This document shows positions 31,818 through 40,684 of a stretch of DNA of 45,735 nucleotides, in pieces. This stretch comes from Chloroflexota bacterium (GTDB taxonomy: Bacteria > Chloroflexota > Limnocylindria > Limnocylindrales > CSP1-4). Position numbers and translations under genes: made by a program. The notes below the pieces were generated by a model. The model was not told where the DNA came from. It made no database searches and saw nothing but the letters and a program-made list of their open reading frames with translations. The DNA is taken from assembly GCA_019637815.1 (NCBI GenBank), contig JAHBUZ010000029.1:1-45735 (forward strand), read 5' to 3'. The stretch's first letter is position 1; the number at the start of each line of letters is the position of its first letter.

Positions 31818-32861
31818 TCAGGTCGTCGGGCGCCACTCCGCGAGGTCGATGGGGCGCAGCCGTGGGCTCTCGGTGAGGCCCGGGATGCGGCCGCGCTTGG
31901 CGATGGGCCGACCATCGATCTCCTTGAGGTCCCCCGTGAAGTCGATGGGCGTGGCGCCGCTGATGTACGAGCCGACGGCGTAGGAGTCGACGGGTGCCCC
32001 GGCCGCCTTGAAGTAGGCGATGCGCTCGGGGTCCAGGCCGCCGCTCACGATGATGCGCACATGGCCGAAGCCCGCCTGGTCCAGACGCGCCCGGACCTCC
32101 AGCACCAGGTCCGCCGTCACGCGACCACGCTCGGACGGCGTGTCGAGGCGGATGCCGTAGAGCTTGTCACCCAGCGCATGCGCGACCCGGAGCGCCTCCT
32201 CCGCCTCATCCTTGAACGTGTCCACGAGCACGATGCGCGGCACATCCGACGAGAGGGTCCGGTCGAACGCCTCCGCGGCGCGCACCGTGTCCCCGAAGAT
32301 GAGCACCAGGGAGTGGGGCATCGTGCCGGTCGGGGCGAGGCCCGCGAGCCGTGCACCGGCGGGCGTGGAGGCACCCACGCAACCGCCCACGATGGCAGCG
32401 TAGTCGAGCGCGTCCGTGATGGCCGGGTGCACGTGCCGCGCCCCGAAGCTGATGATCGGCTCCGGCGCCGCCGCGAGGACGCATTCGCGCGCCTTGGTCG
32501 CCCAGCCCGTGGACTGGGCCATCATGCCCAGGATGGCCGTCTCGTAGAGCCCGAAGCTCCGGTACCGCGCGCGGATCCGGAGGACCACCTCGCGCGGTGC
32601 GCACGTGTCGCCGTCCGCGAGCGCCTCGACGAGCACGCCGTCCTCCGGCGGGCAGTCCGCCAGGACATGCGCGAGCAGCACCTTCGCCTCGTCGATGCCG
32701 CACAGCACCGCCTCCCGGCGCGTGAACACCTCCATGACCACGACCGGGTCGAGGCCCTCGTGAGCGAGGATCTCGTCGGCGCGCGCGAAGTAGACGTCCG
32801 CGGAATCGCCCGTCAGGACGCTCATCGACGGGGCCCGTCGAAGCATGGTCGGACGGTCCAT
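31818..32861 (-). CDS. pncB: Nicotinate phosphoribosyltransferase
   Basis: About 347 residues. The enzyme joins nicotinate and PRPP to give nicotinate mononucleotide in NAD salvage. Family landmarks include DSADVYFARADEILAHEG, FGLYETAILGMMAQSTGWATKARE, SFGARHVHPAI, STPAGARLAGLAPTGTMPHSLV, VDTFKDEAEEAL and IIVSGGLDPERIAYF. Residues after GARHVHP supply the active-site His. Candidate starts at 32861, 32846 and 32825 are in frame; 32861 is used although its spacing to GGGAGGG is long. A TGATACACT extended -10 lies about 45 nt upstream. It lies downstream of the YbjN-like gene on the same strand. Confidence 0.9.
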   Translation of the reverse strand: MDRPTMLRRAPSMSVLTGDSADVYFARADEILAHEGLDPVVVMEVFTRREAVLCGIDEAKVLLAHVLADCPPEDGVLVEALADGDTCAPREVVLRIRARYRSFGLYETAILGMMAQSTGWATKARECVLAAAPEPIISFGARHVHPAITDALDYAAIVGGCVGASTPAGARLAGLAPTGTMPHSLVLIFGDTVRAAEAFDRTLSSDVPRIVLVDTFKDEAEEALRVAHALGDKLYGIRLDTPSERGRVTADLVLEVRARLDQAGFGHVRIIVSGGLDPERIAYFKAAGAPVDSYAVGSYISGATPIDFTGDLKEIDGRPIAKRGRIPGLTESPRLRPIDLAEWRPTT

Positions 32862-32908
32862 CCGGAGCTGACGATCCCTCCCTCTCACACGGCTGTCGGG
32901 CGAGTGTA

Positions 32909-33472
32909 TCAGTCGTCCGGGTCGCCCTCGGCCCCGTCGTCCACGAGGTCCGTGGCACTCCCATCGGGTGCCGTCGGCGCCTCCGCCAGCTCGCCCAGGT
33001 CCGCGGCATATCGATCGAGCAGCGGGGTCGGCCGAAGGGGTCGGCCGGGTGCCGGGACCACCTTGGCGCCGGGGTGCAACCAGCGCAGCGACTCGGGGTA
33101 CAGCAGGTCGCACACCCGCACCGCGCGAGCGATCACGAGCCCCAGCGCGTCACGGTCGAGATGCGCGACGGGGACCTCCAGGGTGAGCACGGGCCGCTCA
33201 TCCGGCGAGACCGCGAACTTCACGAACGGCAGCTCATCGTTCCAGCGGAGCAGCTGGCGATAGGACACCCGGAACGAGTCGTTGATGGGCGGCGCGTAGT
33301 GGACCCAGCACACCAGACACAGGGTCGGATCCAGGATGAGCGTCATCCGGACATCCGGGCGCACCCGACCGTCCAGCAGGATGTCCCAGCTGTGGAGACC
33401 CTCTCGATCGGCGCGGTCGTCCGGGACGATGCCCAGCTCGTGCAGCCAGCCGTCGATCGTGGCGGGCGTCAC
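32909..33472 (-). CDS. YbjN-like / type III chaperone-fold protein
   Basis: A 187-residue soluble protein with ATIDGWLHELGI, TLILDPTLCLVCWVHYAPPIND, FRVSYRQLLRWNDELPFVKFAVSPDERPVLTLEVPVAHLDRDALGLVIARAVRVCDLLYP: the alternating strands and helices of YbjN domains (assignment by pattern). The C-terminal 40 residues are acidic and disordered. The role is unknown. It begins at a GTG overlapping the glgC stop (GTGA at 33469-33472), so it is co-translated with glgC. Confidence 0.7.
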   Translation of the reverse strand: MTPATIDGWLHELGIVPDDRADREGLHSWDILLDGRVRPDVRMTLILDPTLCLVCWVHYAPPINDSFRVSYRQLLRWNDELPFVKFAVSPDERPVLTLEVPVAHLDRDALGLVIARAVRVCDLLYPESLRWLHPGAKVVPAPGRPLRPTPLLDRYAADLGELAEAPTAPDGSATDLVDDGAEGDPDD

Positions 33473-34764
33473 GCCCCGGCAGCCACCCGTTTGGCGGGTG
33501 ACGGACGTGCTTCCCGATGCTCCACGCTGCCGCCACTCTTGACGGTCCGGCTCGTGAAGTCGCTGACGCGGACGTCCTCGCCGACACGCACGTTGCGGCC
33601 GATGCGCGCGCCGGCCGGGATCACCGCGCGCTTGCCGACGAGGGTGATGCCCGTGTTCAGGCGCGTGGGTTCGGCCTTGTTGGGGGTCGTGAAGTCGTCG
33701 CCCATGCCCACCACCGCGTTGGGGCCCACCTGGACGTACTTGTCGAGGATCGCCCGGTCCACCACGGCGCCGGCCCGGATGTGGCAGTCGAACATGATGA
33801 CGCTGTCACGCACGATGGCACCGGGGTCCACGCGGACGCCCGGCGACAGCACGGACCGCTCCACGGTGCCCGCGATGAGGCAGCCGTGCGAGATGAGGCT
33901 CCGATGGACGCTCGCGGTCGGCCCGATGCGCGCCGGCGCGCGCTCCTCCGAGCGGGTGTGGATGACCCACGACCGGTCGTACAGATCCAGCTGCGGATGG
34001 TCATCCAGCAGTTCCATCTGGGTCCGCCAGTAGCTGTCCACCGTGCCCACGTCCTGCCAGTAGCCATCGAAGCGATAGCCGAACACCCGCGCCCCGCCAT
34101 CGAGCATGGCCGGGATGACATTGGCACCGAAGTCCGGGCGGTCCTCCGCCAGCCAGCGCAGGAGCGCCCGCTTGGAGAACACGTAGATGCCGAGGCTGGC
34201 GAGGTCGCTCTTGGGTTGCTTGGGCTTCTCCTGCCAGTCGACGACCTGGTCGTTGTCATCGAGGGCGAGGATGCCGAAGCGGTGCGCCTCGCCCAGGGGC
34301 ACCTGCTTGACCGCGATGGTCACGTCCGCGCGCTTGCGCTTGTGCTGGGCGAGGAACGGCCCGTAGTCCATCTTGTAGATGTGGTCACCGGCCAGGATGA
34401 GGATGGGGTCCGATGGTGACTCCTGGATGACCTGGAGGTTCTGGAGCACGGCATCCGCGGTGCCCCGATACCACTCCCGGGCGCGATTGCGGGCGATGTA
34501 CGGCTGCATCATGCGCACGCCACCGGTGCTCCGGTCGAGGTCCCACGGGCGACCCGCGCCGATGTGGTCGTTGAGCGAGCGCGGGTTGTACTGGGTCAGC
34601 ACCACTACGTCATCGATGTCCGAGTTGACGCAGTTGCTGAGCGTGAAGTCGATGATCCGGTACTTGCCCGCGAAGGGGACGGCCGGCTTGGCACGCACAC
34701 CGGAGAGGATCGAGAGGCGTTCCCCCTCACCACCGGCCAGGACGATCGCAGTGACGTGCTTCAC
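33469..34764 (-). CDS. glgC: Glucose-1-phosphate adenylyltransferase GlgC
   Basis: A 431-residue enzyme making ADP-glucose for glycogen or trehalose-related synthesis. The N-terminal nucleotidyltransferase has [33 protein letters not shown] (8-40), [27 protein letters not shown] and WQEKPKQP; the C-terminal half is a left-handed beta-helix ([17 protein letters not shown] and following) for allosteric regulation and oligomerisation. The length is typical. The GTG start at 34764 has TAGCAT 6 nt upstream. No other glycogen genes are in the window except the GH15 hydrolase 12 kb away. Confidence 0.95.
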   Translation of the reverse strand: MKHVTAIVLAGGEGERLSILSGVRAKPAVPFAGKYRIIDFTLSNCVNSDIDDVVVLTQYNPRSLNDHIGAGRPWDLDRSTGGVRMMQPYIARNRAREWYRGTADAVLQNLQVIQESPSDPILILAGDHIYKMDYGPFLAQHKRKRADVTIAVKQVPLGEAHRFGILALDDNDQVVDWQEKPKQPKSDLASLGIYVFSKRALLRWLAEDRPDFGANVIPAMLDGGARVFGYRFDGYWQDVGTVDSYWRTQMELLDDHPQLDLYDRSWVIHTRSEERAPARIGPTASVHRSLISHGCLIAGTVERSVLSPGVRVDPGAIVRDSVIMFDCHIRAGAVVDRAILDKYVQVGPNAVVGMGDDFTTPNKAEPTRLNTGITLVGKRAVIPAGARIGRNVRVGEDVRVSDFTSRTVKSGGSVEHREARPSPAKRVAAGA

Positions 34765-34770
34765 GCGTCG

Positions 34771-34776
34771 ATGCTA
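34771..34776 (-). promoter_or_regulatory. -10-like TAGCAT upstream of glgC
   Basis: TAGCAT is spaced 6 nt from the glgC GTG, identical to the bioY hexamer. Confidence 0.5.
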
Positions 34777-34876
34777 CACGTCCCGGCAGGGACCGGGAGC
34801 GGTCGCCGCGACGGACTCCGGGCGGAGGCGTGCCTGCGAGCCATGGGATCGGACCCGGACGGCTCCGATCCGGCCA

Positions 34877-36253
34877 TCAGGTGTAGGCGCGTGGGTCGAC
34901 CGGGTCGTAGTTCCGCAGCACCTCGAAGTGGAGGTGCGTTCCGGTCGCCTTGCCCGTCGCGCCCATGTAGCCGATGACCTGGCCACGCCGGACCTTCTGC
35001 CCGGCACGCACCGCCTTGCGCGGCTGGAGGTGCGAGTAGAAGGTCTGGAAGTTGCCCGCGTGGGCGAGGACCACGACGTAGGCGGGATCGGAGCCGTCAT
35101 AGCGGTTCCAGCCCACGTACGCCACGATGCCCGCGCCCATCGCCTTGATGGGGGTGCCGGGGCTGTTGGAGATGTCGATGCCGTCGTGGAAGTGGGCGCA
35201 GGAGCCCCGGCGCGGCTCGAGGTAGAAGCCGGTGCAGCCGTAGGTCTGGGTGATGACGCCCGACGTGGGCCATGTGAAGCGGCCGTTGCCGGTGCCGCCA
35301 CCGCCCTGGGAGATACGGTTGGCGCGCCGCTGCGCCTCACGCACGAGGCCCCGGATATGGTTGTCCAGCTTGCGGCGTGCGGCCTGCTGCTGCTTGATGA
35401 ACGCGCGGGCCTGACGCTGGTTCTTGGCGATCGCGCGGGCCTTCGCGCGCTGCTTGGCCTGGATCGCGCGGACCTTCTTCTCGAGCTTCTGATAGCGCAC
35501 CATCGCGGCATCCAGCCGTGCGCGCTGGGCGCGCAGGTCGGCCGCGGCGTCCTGGGCCTCCCGGCGCAGCTGGTCCGTCCGGTACCGGGTCGCTGCGGTC
35601 ACGGCACGCAGCGAGTCGAGGTCCGCCTGCTCGCGGGCGATCGCCTCGGCCATCGCGGCGTCCTGGTCGCCATACGCCATGTATGCCGAGGTGTCCGAGA
35701 TGACATCCGCGAACGAACCCGAGGCGAGGACCTGCTCGAGAAGGCTGGTGTTCTGGGTGCGGTAGGCGTCCGCGAGCCGGGCGCCGAGCGCGGTACGACG
35801 CGCATCGAGCTCGGCCACGCCCTGGGCGATCTCCTGCTCCAGCAGGTCCAGGGTCTGGTCGGACTGGCGCAGCAGCTCCTGGAGGGCAGAGCGGCGAGCC
35901 TGGACCTTGGCGAGCGCCTTGCGCGCCTCCTGGATGTCGGCCCGCACGCGTGCCTGGTCCTTGGCGATCCCATCCAGCTGCTTCGCGGTCCGGTCGAGCG
36001 CCGCCCGTGCCACCGCGGCGTCCTTGTTCAGGCCGGCCAGCAGGCGGTTCTGGCGATCGATGTCGCGCTTCAGGTCCGTCTGGCGATCGCGCGCCGCCGA
36101 GATCCGACTCGACAGCGGGTCCGCCGCTGCCACGGGCATGGCGGCAGGCAGGCCGATGACGGCCGCCGCGCTGACAGCGAAGACGACGACCCTGGCCGTG
36201 CGCCGGAGCCGGTCGACGAGGCTGGGGTGCTGGGGCACGCCAGACCGCATCAT
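34877..36253 (-). CDS. M23 peptidoglycan peptidase with coiled coil (EnvC-like)
   Basis: A 458-residue exported cell-wall hydrolase or hydrolase activator. It has a signal peptide ([20 protein letters not shown] to VAAADP), long coiled coils (about 50-310, rich in Ala, Gln, Arg and Lys with heptads), a Gly-rich hinge and a LytM domain with [33 protein letters not shown] and GTHLHFEV. The zinc ligands H..D and H-x-H are all present, so it is likely an active endopeptidase, unlike the degenerate LytM activators. The ATG at 36253 (ATGATG) is chosen because the frame upstream only covers repetitive intergenic DNA. Confidence 0.9.
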   Translation of the reverse strand: MMRSGVPQHPSLVDRLRRTARVVVFAVSAAAVIGLPAAMPVAAADPLSSRISAARDRQTDLKRDIDRQNRLLAGLNKDAAVARAALDRTAKQLDGIAKDQARVRADIQEARKALAKVQARRSALQELLRQSDQTLDLLEQEIAQGVAELDARRTALGARLADAYRTQNTSLLEQVLASGSFADVISDTSAYMAYGDQDAAMAEAIAREQADLDSLRAVTAATRYRTDQLRREAQDAAADLRAQRARLDAAMVRYQKLEKKVRAIQAKQRAKARAIAKNQRQARAFIKQQQAARRKLDNHIRGLVREAQRRANRISQGGGGTGNGRFTWPTSGVITQTYGCTGFYLEPRRGSCAHFHDGIDISNSPGTPIKAMGAGIVAYVGWNRYDGSDPAYVVVLAHAGNFQTFYSHLQPRKAVRAGQKVRRGQVIGYMGATGKATGTHLHFEVLRNYDPVDPRAYT

Positions 36254-36639
36254 GTTCGCACCACTCGCAGGCTGCTCCCTCGGTCTCTGCGATGAGCACC
36301 ACCTGCGGCTGGGGCACGGCAAGCGTTCGGTGGTGCGAGTCCGTGCCAGTCTAGGGGGACGGTGGCAAGCATGCAAGCGCCTGTCCTCGTCCGGTCGGCA
36401 TCCAGACGTCCGTGACGGCGATGTGCTGCTCGTCGTCCGCCGGGCCGCCGTGTCGGCCGGGCCGCCGGGTGGCCATCCGCCGTGCCGTCCGGCCCCGCGC
36501 CGTGCAGCCATCCGCCGTGCCGGCCGCCGAGGGTGCGACACATCCGCCGCGGGGCCATCCGCCGTGTCGGCGGCCCATCGCGGGGATACCCGGCCAGATG
36601 GCCGACTGGTCGATCACGAGCCGGGTGGCCCGGGCCCCG

Positions 36640-36703
36640 GCGCACCCACCCACGCTCGGGCTGGTGGCCGATCGCCCCACCAGTCGGGCATGTGGCATGG
36701 AAG
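36640..36703 (+). repeat. Dispersed intergenic repeat, copy 2
   Basis: Aligned without gaps to 14577-14640 at about 80% identity. The core ACCAGTCGGGCATGTGGCAT recurs at 36731-36752 (one mismatch) and, inverted, at 36594-36610. Confidence 0.65.
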
Positions 36704-36884
36704 GGTGCCCGCCGGGCCCGCAGGTGGTCCACCAGTGGGGCATGTGGCATGGATCGGAGGCCGCGCCGCCGCGACGGGCCCCACCGAACGCTCCTTCCCG
36801 GGTCGGGCGTCCCGATGTGACTCCCGCCCGGCGTGCCGATCGTGCTGGTGGGGAAGGCGGGCGGGCCGGGCGCTCCGCGTCGGT

Positions 36885-37285
36885 AGCCGGTGTAGTGCTC
36901 GTCGTGCGCAGACAGGTCGTCTTCTACCGGGCAGGTCGACCCGCGCGGCATCCCCGGCAGGCGCGGGCCGTGGCGATCTCGTCGCTGGAGCCGGTGTAGT
37001 GCTGCCGATGCCGGTCCGGCGTCCCCGTCCGGCGCACGGGTCGCTCTCGTCCAGGCCGAAGCCACTGGCCATGGACACATCGAGGACCCTCAGGTCGCGG
37101 CGCCGGGACGCCGCAGGACGGGCGAGCACTACACCGGCTTCGCCGTCACGCGCCTGGCGCCCGACCGGCACCGAGCCCCAGCCGACGTGGCTGGCGAGCA
37201 CTACGCCGGCCTGGCCGGCCTCTGCCGGGCAATGGGTCCACACCCAGGCCCCGGCCGACGCGGAACGCGAGCACTACACCGGCTT
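36885..37285. repeat. Five copies of a GAGCACTACACCGGCT motif
   Basis: Plus-strand copies begin at 37124, 37196 and 37269 (72- and 73-nt spacing); inverted copies are at 36885-36900 and 36989-37003. The two orientations face away from each other around about 37060. Confidence 0.75.
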
Positions 37286-37371
37286 CGGCCCGCCGCGGTC
37301 GGCTCGCCAGCTCGCCGCCGGTTCATCGGCACGCGGCCGGCCCGCGGCACCGCACGGCTGGCCCGGGGCCC

Positions 37372-38016
37372 CTACGGCAGCAGCGCTGCGATGACCCCTG
37401 CGCCGATGAGGATGGGCCCGAACGGCACGATGCTCCGTCGCGAGAGCCGTCCCAGCGCCATCAGGCCCACGAGCACCACGGCGCCGGCGATGGTCGCAAG
37501 CAGGAACCCCGTCACCAGTCGCGTGATGCCAGCCATCAGGCCCAGGCTCACGGCCAGCTTCACATCCCCCATGCCCAGCGCGCCGCCGAACAGGCGATCG
37601 GTGAGGAGCAGCAGCGCAGGCGCCGCGATCCCCGCCACGATCGAGCTCGCGATGCCCAGGTCCTTGCCCGCCACCAGCGGGTCGAGGCCCAGCACGACCA
37701 CCACGAGGGCGTAGCCCACGAGGGGCAGCGTGATGACATCCGGCAGCAGCCGCTGGTCGAGGTCCGTCGCGAGCAGCACCATGAGCGCGCCGAGGTAGAT
37801 CCCCAGCACGACCCGGTCCGCGAGCTCCGGCCAGCGTGCGAGGAGCAGCGCGAACGTGACACCGCTCGCGATGGCCACGGCGACCGTGCGCCAGTCGACG
37901 GCGCGGACCACGCCACCGGGGTGCGCGGGCCAGCGCGCCGAGATCCGGTCCGCGACCAGCCCCCAGGCCGCACCGGCACCGCCACCCACGACCAGGAGCA
38001 CCGGCTCGAGCGTCAT
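37372..38016 (-). CDS. Prepilin peptidase (A24, short type)
   Basis: A 214-residue membrane aspartic protease. The two catalytic Asp motifs are visible: ATDLDQRLLPDVITLP and GMGDVKLAVSLGLMAG. Eight or so helices are predicted. It lacks the N-terminal CxxC/methyltransferase domain of PilD, as do short TadV/CpaA-like forms, so it would cleave leader peptides of pilins without methylation. No pilus genes are in the window. The ATG at 38016 gives a hydrophobic N-terminus; upstream frame lies within the aminopeptidase gene. Its 5' end is 46 nt inside the 3' end of that gene's transcript region. Confidence 0.85.
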   Translation of the reverse strand: MTLEPVLLVVGGGAGAAWGLVADRISARWPAHPGGVVRAVDWRTVAVAIASGVTFALLLARWPELADRVVLGIYLGALMVLLATDLDQRLLPDVITLPLVGYALVVVVLGLDPLVAGKDLGIASSIVAGIAAPALLLLTDRLFGGALGMGDVKLAVSLGLMAGITRLVTGFLLATIAGAVVLVGLMALGRLSRRSIVPFGPILIGAGVIAALLP

Positions 38017-38062
38017 CGATCGGGGTCGTGCTCGAAGGGATGAGGGCCGGCCGGACGTGCGC

Positions 38063-39559
38063 TCAGGCGCCCGTGAGGGCCAGCTCCACGAGCGTCGCGT
38101 GGCTGACACCCGTGGCGCCCTTGGCGGCCCACGGGTGCGCCTTCCGGTAGTACGCGGTCCCCGCGATGTCCAGGTGCGCCCATGGTCGGGTCACGAACTC
38201 GGCGAGGAAGATCGCGCTCTTGACGAGGGAGCCCTCGGCGCTGCCGCTGTTGACGATGTCCGCGTAGGTCGAATCCATCTCGGCGCGGTACTCCGGGATG
38301 AGGGGCAGCTGCCACAGCCGCTCGCCCTGGCGGGCGCCCGCGGCCGCGACCTCGTCCCACCACGGCTGCGAGGTCGCGAAGCCACCCGTGACCTGGTCGC
38401 CCAGGGCACGTGCCACGGCACCCGTGAGCGTGGCCACGTCCACGAGGTGCGTCGCGCCGTTCCGCTCGGCCCACGTGAACGCGTCACCCAGGATGAGCCG
38501 CCCCTCGGCGTCCGTGTTGGTGACCTCGACGGTCTTCCCGTTCATCGCCCGGATGACATCGCCCGGGCGCGTGGAGTGCGGACCAGGCATGTTCTCGACC
38601 GCGGGCGCCACGGCCATCACGGGCAGGTCGGGTGCGAGCTGCCGGAGCGTGGCCATCGCCGCGATGACCGTGCACGCACCGGTCTTGTCCATCTTCATCT
38701 CCTCCATCCGGTCCGCCGGCTTGATGGAGATGCCGCCCGAGTCGAAGCAGACGCCCTTGCCCACGAGGGCCAGCAGTCGACCCCGGGAGTCGGTGGCGCC
38801 CGGTGCCCCGTTGCGCAACACGATGAACCGGGGCGCGTTGGAGGAGCCCCGTCCGACCGCGAGGAACATGCCCATGCCCAGCGCCGCTGCCTGCTCCGGG
38901 CCCAGGACGTCCACCTGGAGGCCGTGCTCGTGCGCCAGGTCGGTCGCCTCGTCCGCGAGCACCTCGGGGCTCACGTCGTTGGCGGCCCGCTGGGCGAGTC
39001 GACGGGCGCGGTTGGCGCCCTCACCCATGATCCGACCGCGCTCCGCACTGCGGCCCAGCGAGGCGGCATCACCCGCACCCACGATGATGGTCAGGTGCTC
39101 CAGCTCAGGAGGGGCGGCCTGTCCGGGGCGATAGATGAGGGCCGGTTCGGCGCTCCCCTCCACCACGCCGCGGGTGACCAGCTCGACCGCCTCATCCGCG
39201 CTGATGACCGCGAGCAGCTCGTCCGGGATGACGATCGCGAGTCGCGACACGGCACGGTCGGTGAGTCGCCGCTCGATCGCGGCACCCAGGCGCACCGCGG
39301 TCAGCCGGTCGAACCCCGCCACGTCCCCGACACCCATGCCCAGCACCCACGCGGCACCGGTCTCGCCACCCGGCAGGAGCGCGGAGCTCCAGGGCTTGCC
39401 ACGCAGCTCGCCCAGGGTGCGATAGGCGGACAGCGCACCCCCGGTGCGTCGGTCGATCGCGCTGACGACGTCCGGCAGCGGCTCCTCGCGCACGATGGGC
39501 ACGGCGAGGACATCGGCAGGGACGTCCCAGGGCTCTCCGACGACGACACGGGTCTGCAT
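38063..39559 (-). CDS. pepA: Leucyl aminopeptidase (M17)
   Basis: A 498-residue cytosolic dimetal aminopeptidase that removes N-terminal residues from peptides. The catalytic core has VGKGVCFDSGGISIKP (about 266-281), MKMDKTGACTV (about 288-298) and NTDAEGRL (348-355), which hold the metal ligands and bicarbonate-binding Arg. The N-terminal macro-like domain is present. The length is usual for the family. AAGGAG lies 9 nt before the ATG at 39559. The prepilin peptidase gene follows 46 nt downstream. Confidence 0.95.
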   Translation of the reverse strand: MQTRVVVGEPWDVPADVLAVPIVREEPLPDVVSAIDRRTGGALSAYRTLGELRGKPWSSALLPGGETGAAWVLGMGVGDVAGFDRLTAVRLGAAIERRLTDRAVSRLAIVIPDELLAVISADEAVELVTRGVVEGSAEPALIYRPGQAAPPELEHLTIIVGAGDAASLGRSAERGRIMGEGANRARRLAQRAANDVSPEVLADEATDLAHEHGLQVDVLGPEQAAALGMGMFLAVGRGSSNAPRFIVLRNGAPGATDSRGRLLALVGKGVCFDSGGISIKPADRMEEMKMDKTGACTVIAAMATLRQLAPDLPVMAVAPAVENMPGPHSTRPGDVIRAMNGKTVEVTNTDAEGRLILGDAFTWAERNGATHLVDVATLTGAVARALGDQVTGGFATSQPWWDEVAAAGARQGERLWQLPLIPEYRAEMDSTYADIVNSGSAEGSLVKSAIFLAEFVTRPWAHLDIAGTAYYRKAHPWAAKGATGVSHATLVELALTGA

Positions 39560-39609
39560 GCGCTTCGACTCCTTCCGGGCGGATACGTTCGATGGGTGCG
39601 GCGGGATCG

Positions 39610-40608
39610 TCAGGATGCCACCGACGGCGAGGTCGTGGGGGCCGCCGGCGACGGATCCGCGGGCACCACGGGCGGTGAGGTGGCCGGGGCTGCGGCATCC
39701 AGGGCCGCGTGGAGCTGGCCGCGCGCCGTCTCGATATCGAGCAGGCTGCGGGTGATGGCCGCTGCGGCGAGGTCGGAGACGCTGATGACGAGGGCGTCGT
39801 TGGTCTCCGGCAGCTCCCCCTGGGTCCGCTCGACCGCCGCGTACGCCTCGCGCACCGGGTCGTCCACGGTGCCCCCGGACGCCTGGAGACGGGTATATAG
39901 CGTGACCAGCGCGGCATCGTACGCGTCCAGCCGGTCGAGCAGGTCGGTGAGCGTGGTGACCTCGGCACCGGCCTCGTCCGCCGTCGCCGCGATGGCCTGC
40001 GCCACGGCGAGCTGACGTCGTGCGTCAGCGAGCTGCCGGAGCGCGGCCGCCCAGCGACCGGCGCGTCCCGATGCGGTGGCCGCGACCACGTTCGCATCGT
40101 GGCCCTGGAGCGCCCGGACCAGGTCCGTGGGATCGCTCGCGGTCGTGCGTACCGCGGTCCAGTCATCGACCAGCCCGCCGGTGCCCTGGAGTGCCGCGTC
40201 CAACGCCCCGATGCGCAGGCGGTCGGAGATGGGCAGGCGATCCAGGGCCGTGCCATCGAGGAGCGTCGCGCGGGACGCCAGGAGCGACTCCCGGAGCCGC
40301 ACCGCGTCGATGGCAGCGGTATCCCCGTCGAGGGTCGCCGCGTCCACGCCATCGACATCGAGCGCCCGCAGGCGGGTGAGCGTCCGGCGACCCGCGTCCG
40401 CCACCGTGTCGGCCGCGCTCGTCAGCCCGGCCAGGTCGACGTCCATCGCGCCGAGCCGGGGCGCCACCAGCTGGTGGCCGCGTGCCGTGAGCTCCGGCCG
40501 ACCCTGCTCGTCCGGCGGATGATCGAGCGCGAGGATGAGCCCGGCACCCGCCACGGCGACCACGACCAGCAGCAGCACGCCCACGAGCGCGCGCAGGACA
40601 CGCGTCAT
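39610..40608 (-). CDS. Membrane-anchored alpha-helical protein of unknown function
   Basis: A 332-residue protein: a basic start and one hydrophobic helix (MTRVLRALVGVLLLVVVAVA, then GAGLILAL), followed by about 270 residues of largely helical, Ala/Leu/Asp-rich sequence, and a Pro/Ser/Thr/Ala-rich C-terminal tail (about 300-332). It looks like an extracytoplasmic, N-terminally anchored protein with coiled-coil character. I do not recognise a family. The stop lies 50 nt before the aminopeptidase start on the same strand, so they may share a transcript. It is divergent from the adenosine deaminase gene across 76 nt. Confidence 0.65.
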   Translation of the reverse strand: MTRVLRALVGVLLLVVVAVAGAGLILALDHPPDEQGRPELTARGHQLVAPRLGAMDVDLAGLTSAADTVADAGRRTLTRLRALDVDGVDAATLDGDTAAIDAVRLRESLLASRATLLDGTALDRLPISDRLRIGALDAALQGTGGLVDDWTAVRTTASDPTDLVRALQGHDANVVAATASGRAGRWAAALRQLADARRQLAVAQAIAATADEAGAEVTTLTDLLDRLDAYDAALVTLYTRLQASGGTVDDPVREAYAAVERTQGELPETNDALVISVSDLAAAAITRSLLDIETARGQLHAALDAAAPATSPPVVPADPSPAAPTTSPSVAS

Positions 40609-40669
40609 CGGCGCGTGCCGGGGAGATCGGCGGGTGTCATCGCAGGCAGTGTATCGGCGCGCCGGGCGA

Positions 40670-40675
40670 TACCAT
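40670..40675 (+). promoter_or_regulatory. -10-like TACCAT upstream of the adenosine deaminase gene
   Basis: TACCAT ends 9 nt before the ATG at 40685, within the 76-nt divergent gap. Confidence 0.35.
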
Positions 40676-40684
40676 CGGCCACCC

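Larger units (their letters stand above)
36354..37371. other. Repeat-rich intergenic island 2
   Basis: About 1 kb between the M23 peptidase and prepilin peptidase genes. Open frames exist but have no conserved look. It contains a copy of the dispersed 64-bp repeat, a 15-bp word GCCATCCGCCGTGCC with two exact copies and one near copy (36472, 36507, 36554), and five copies of a GAGCACTACACCGGC motif. Confidence 0.65.

Noticed and set aside
36354..37080. Minus-strand frames in intergenic island 2 that could be a repeat protein
   Set aside because: The repeated words occur in both orientations and change frame, which fits DNA-level repeats better than a coding sequence.
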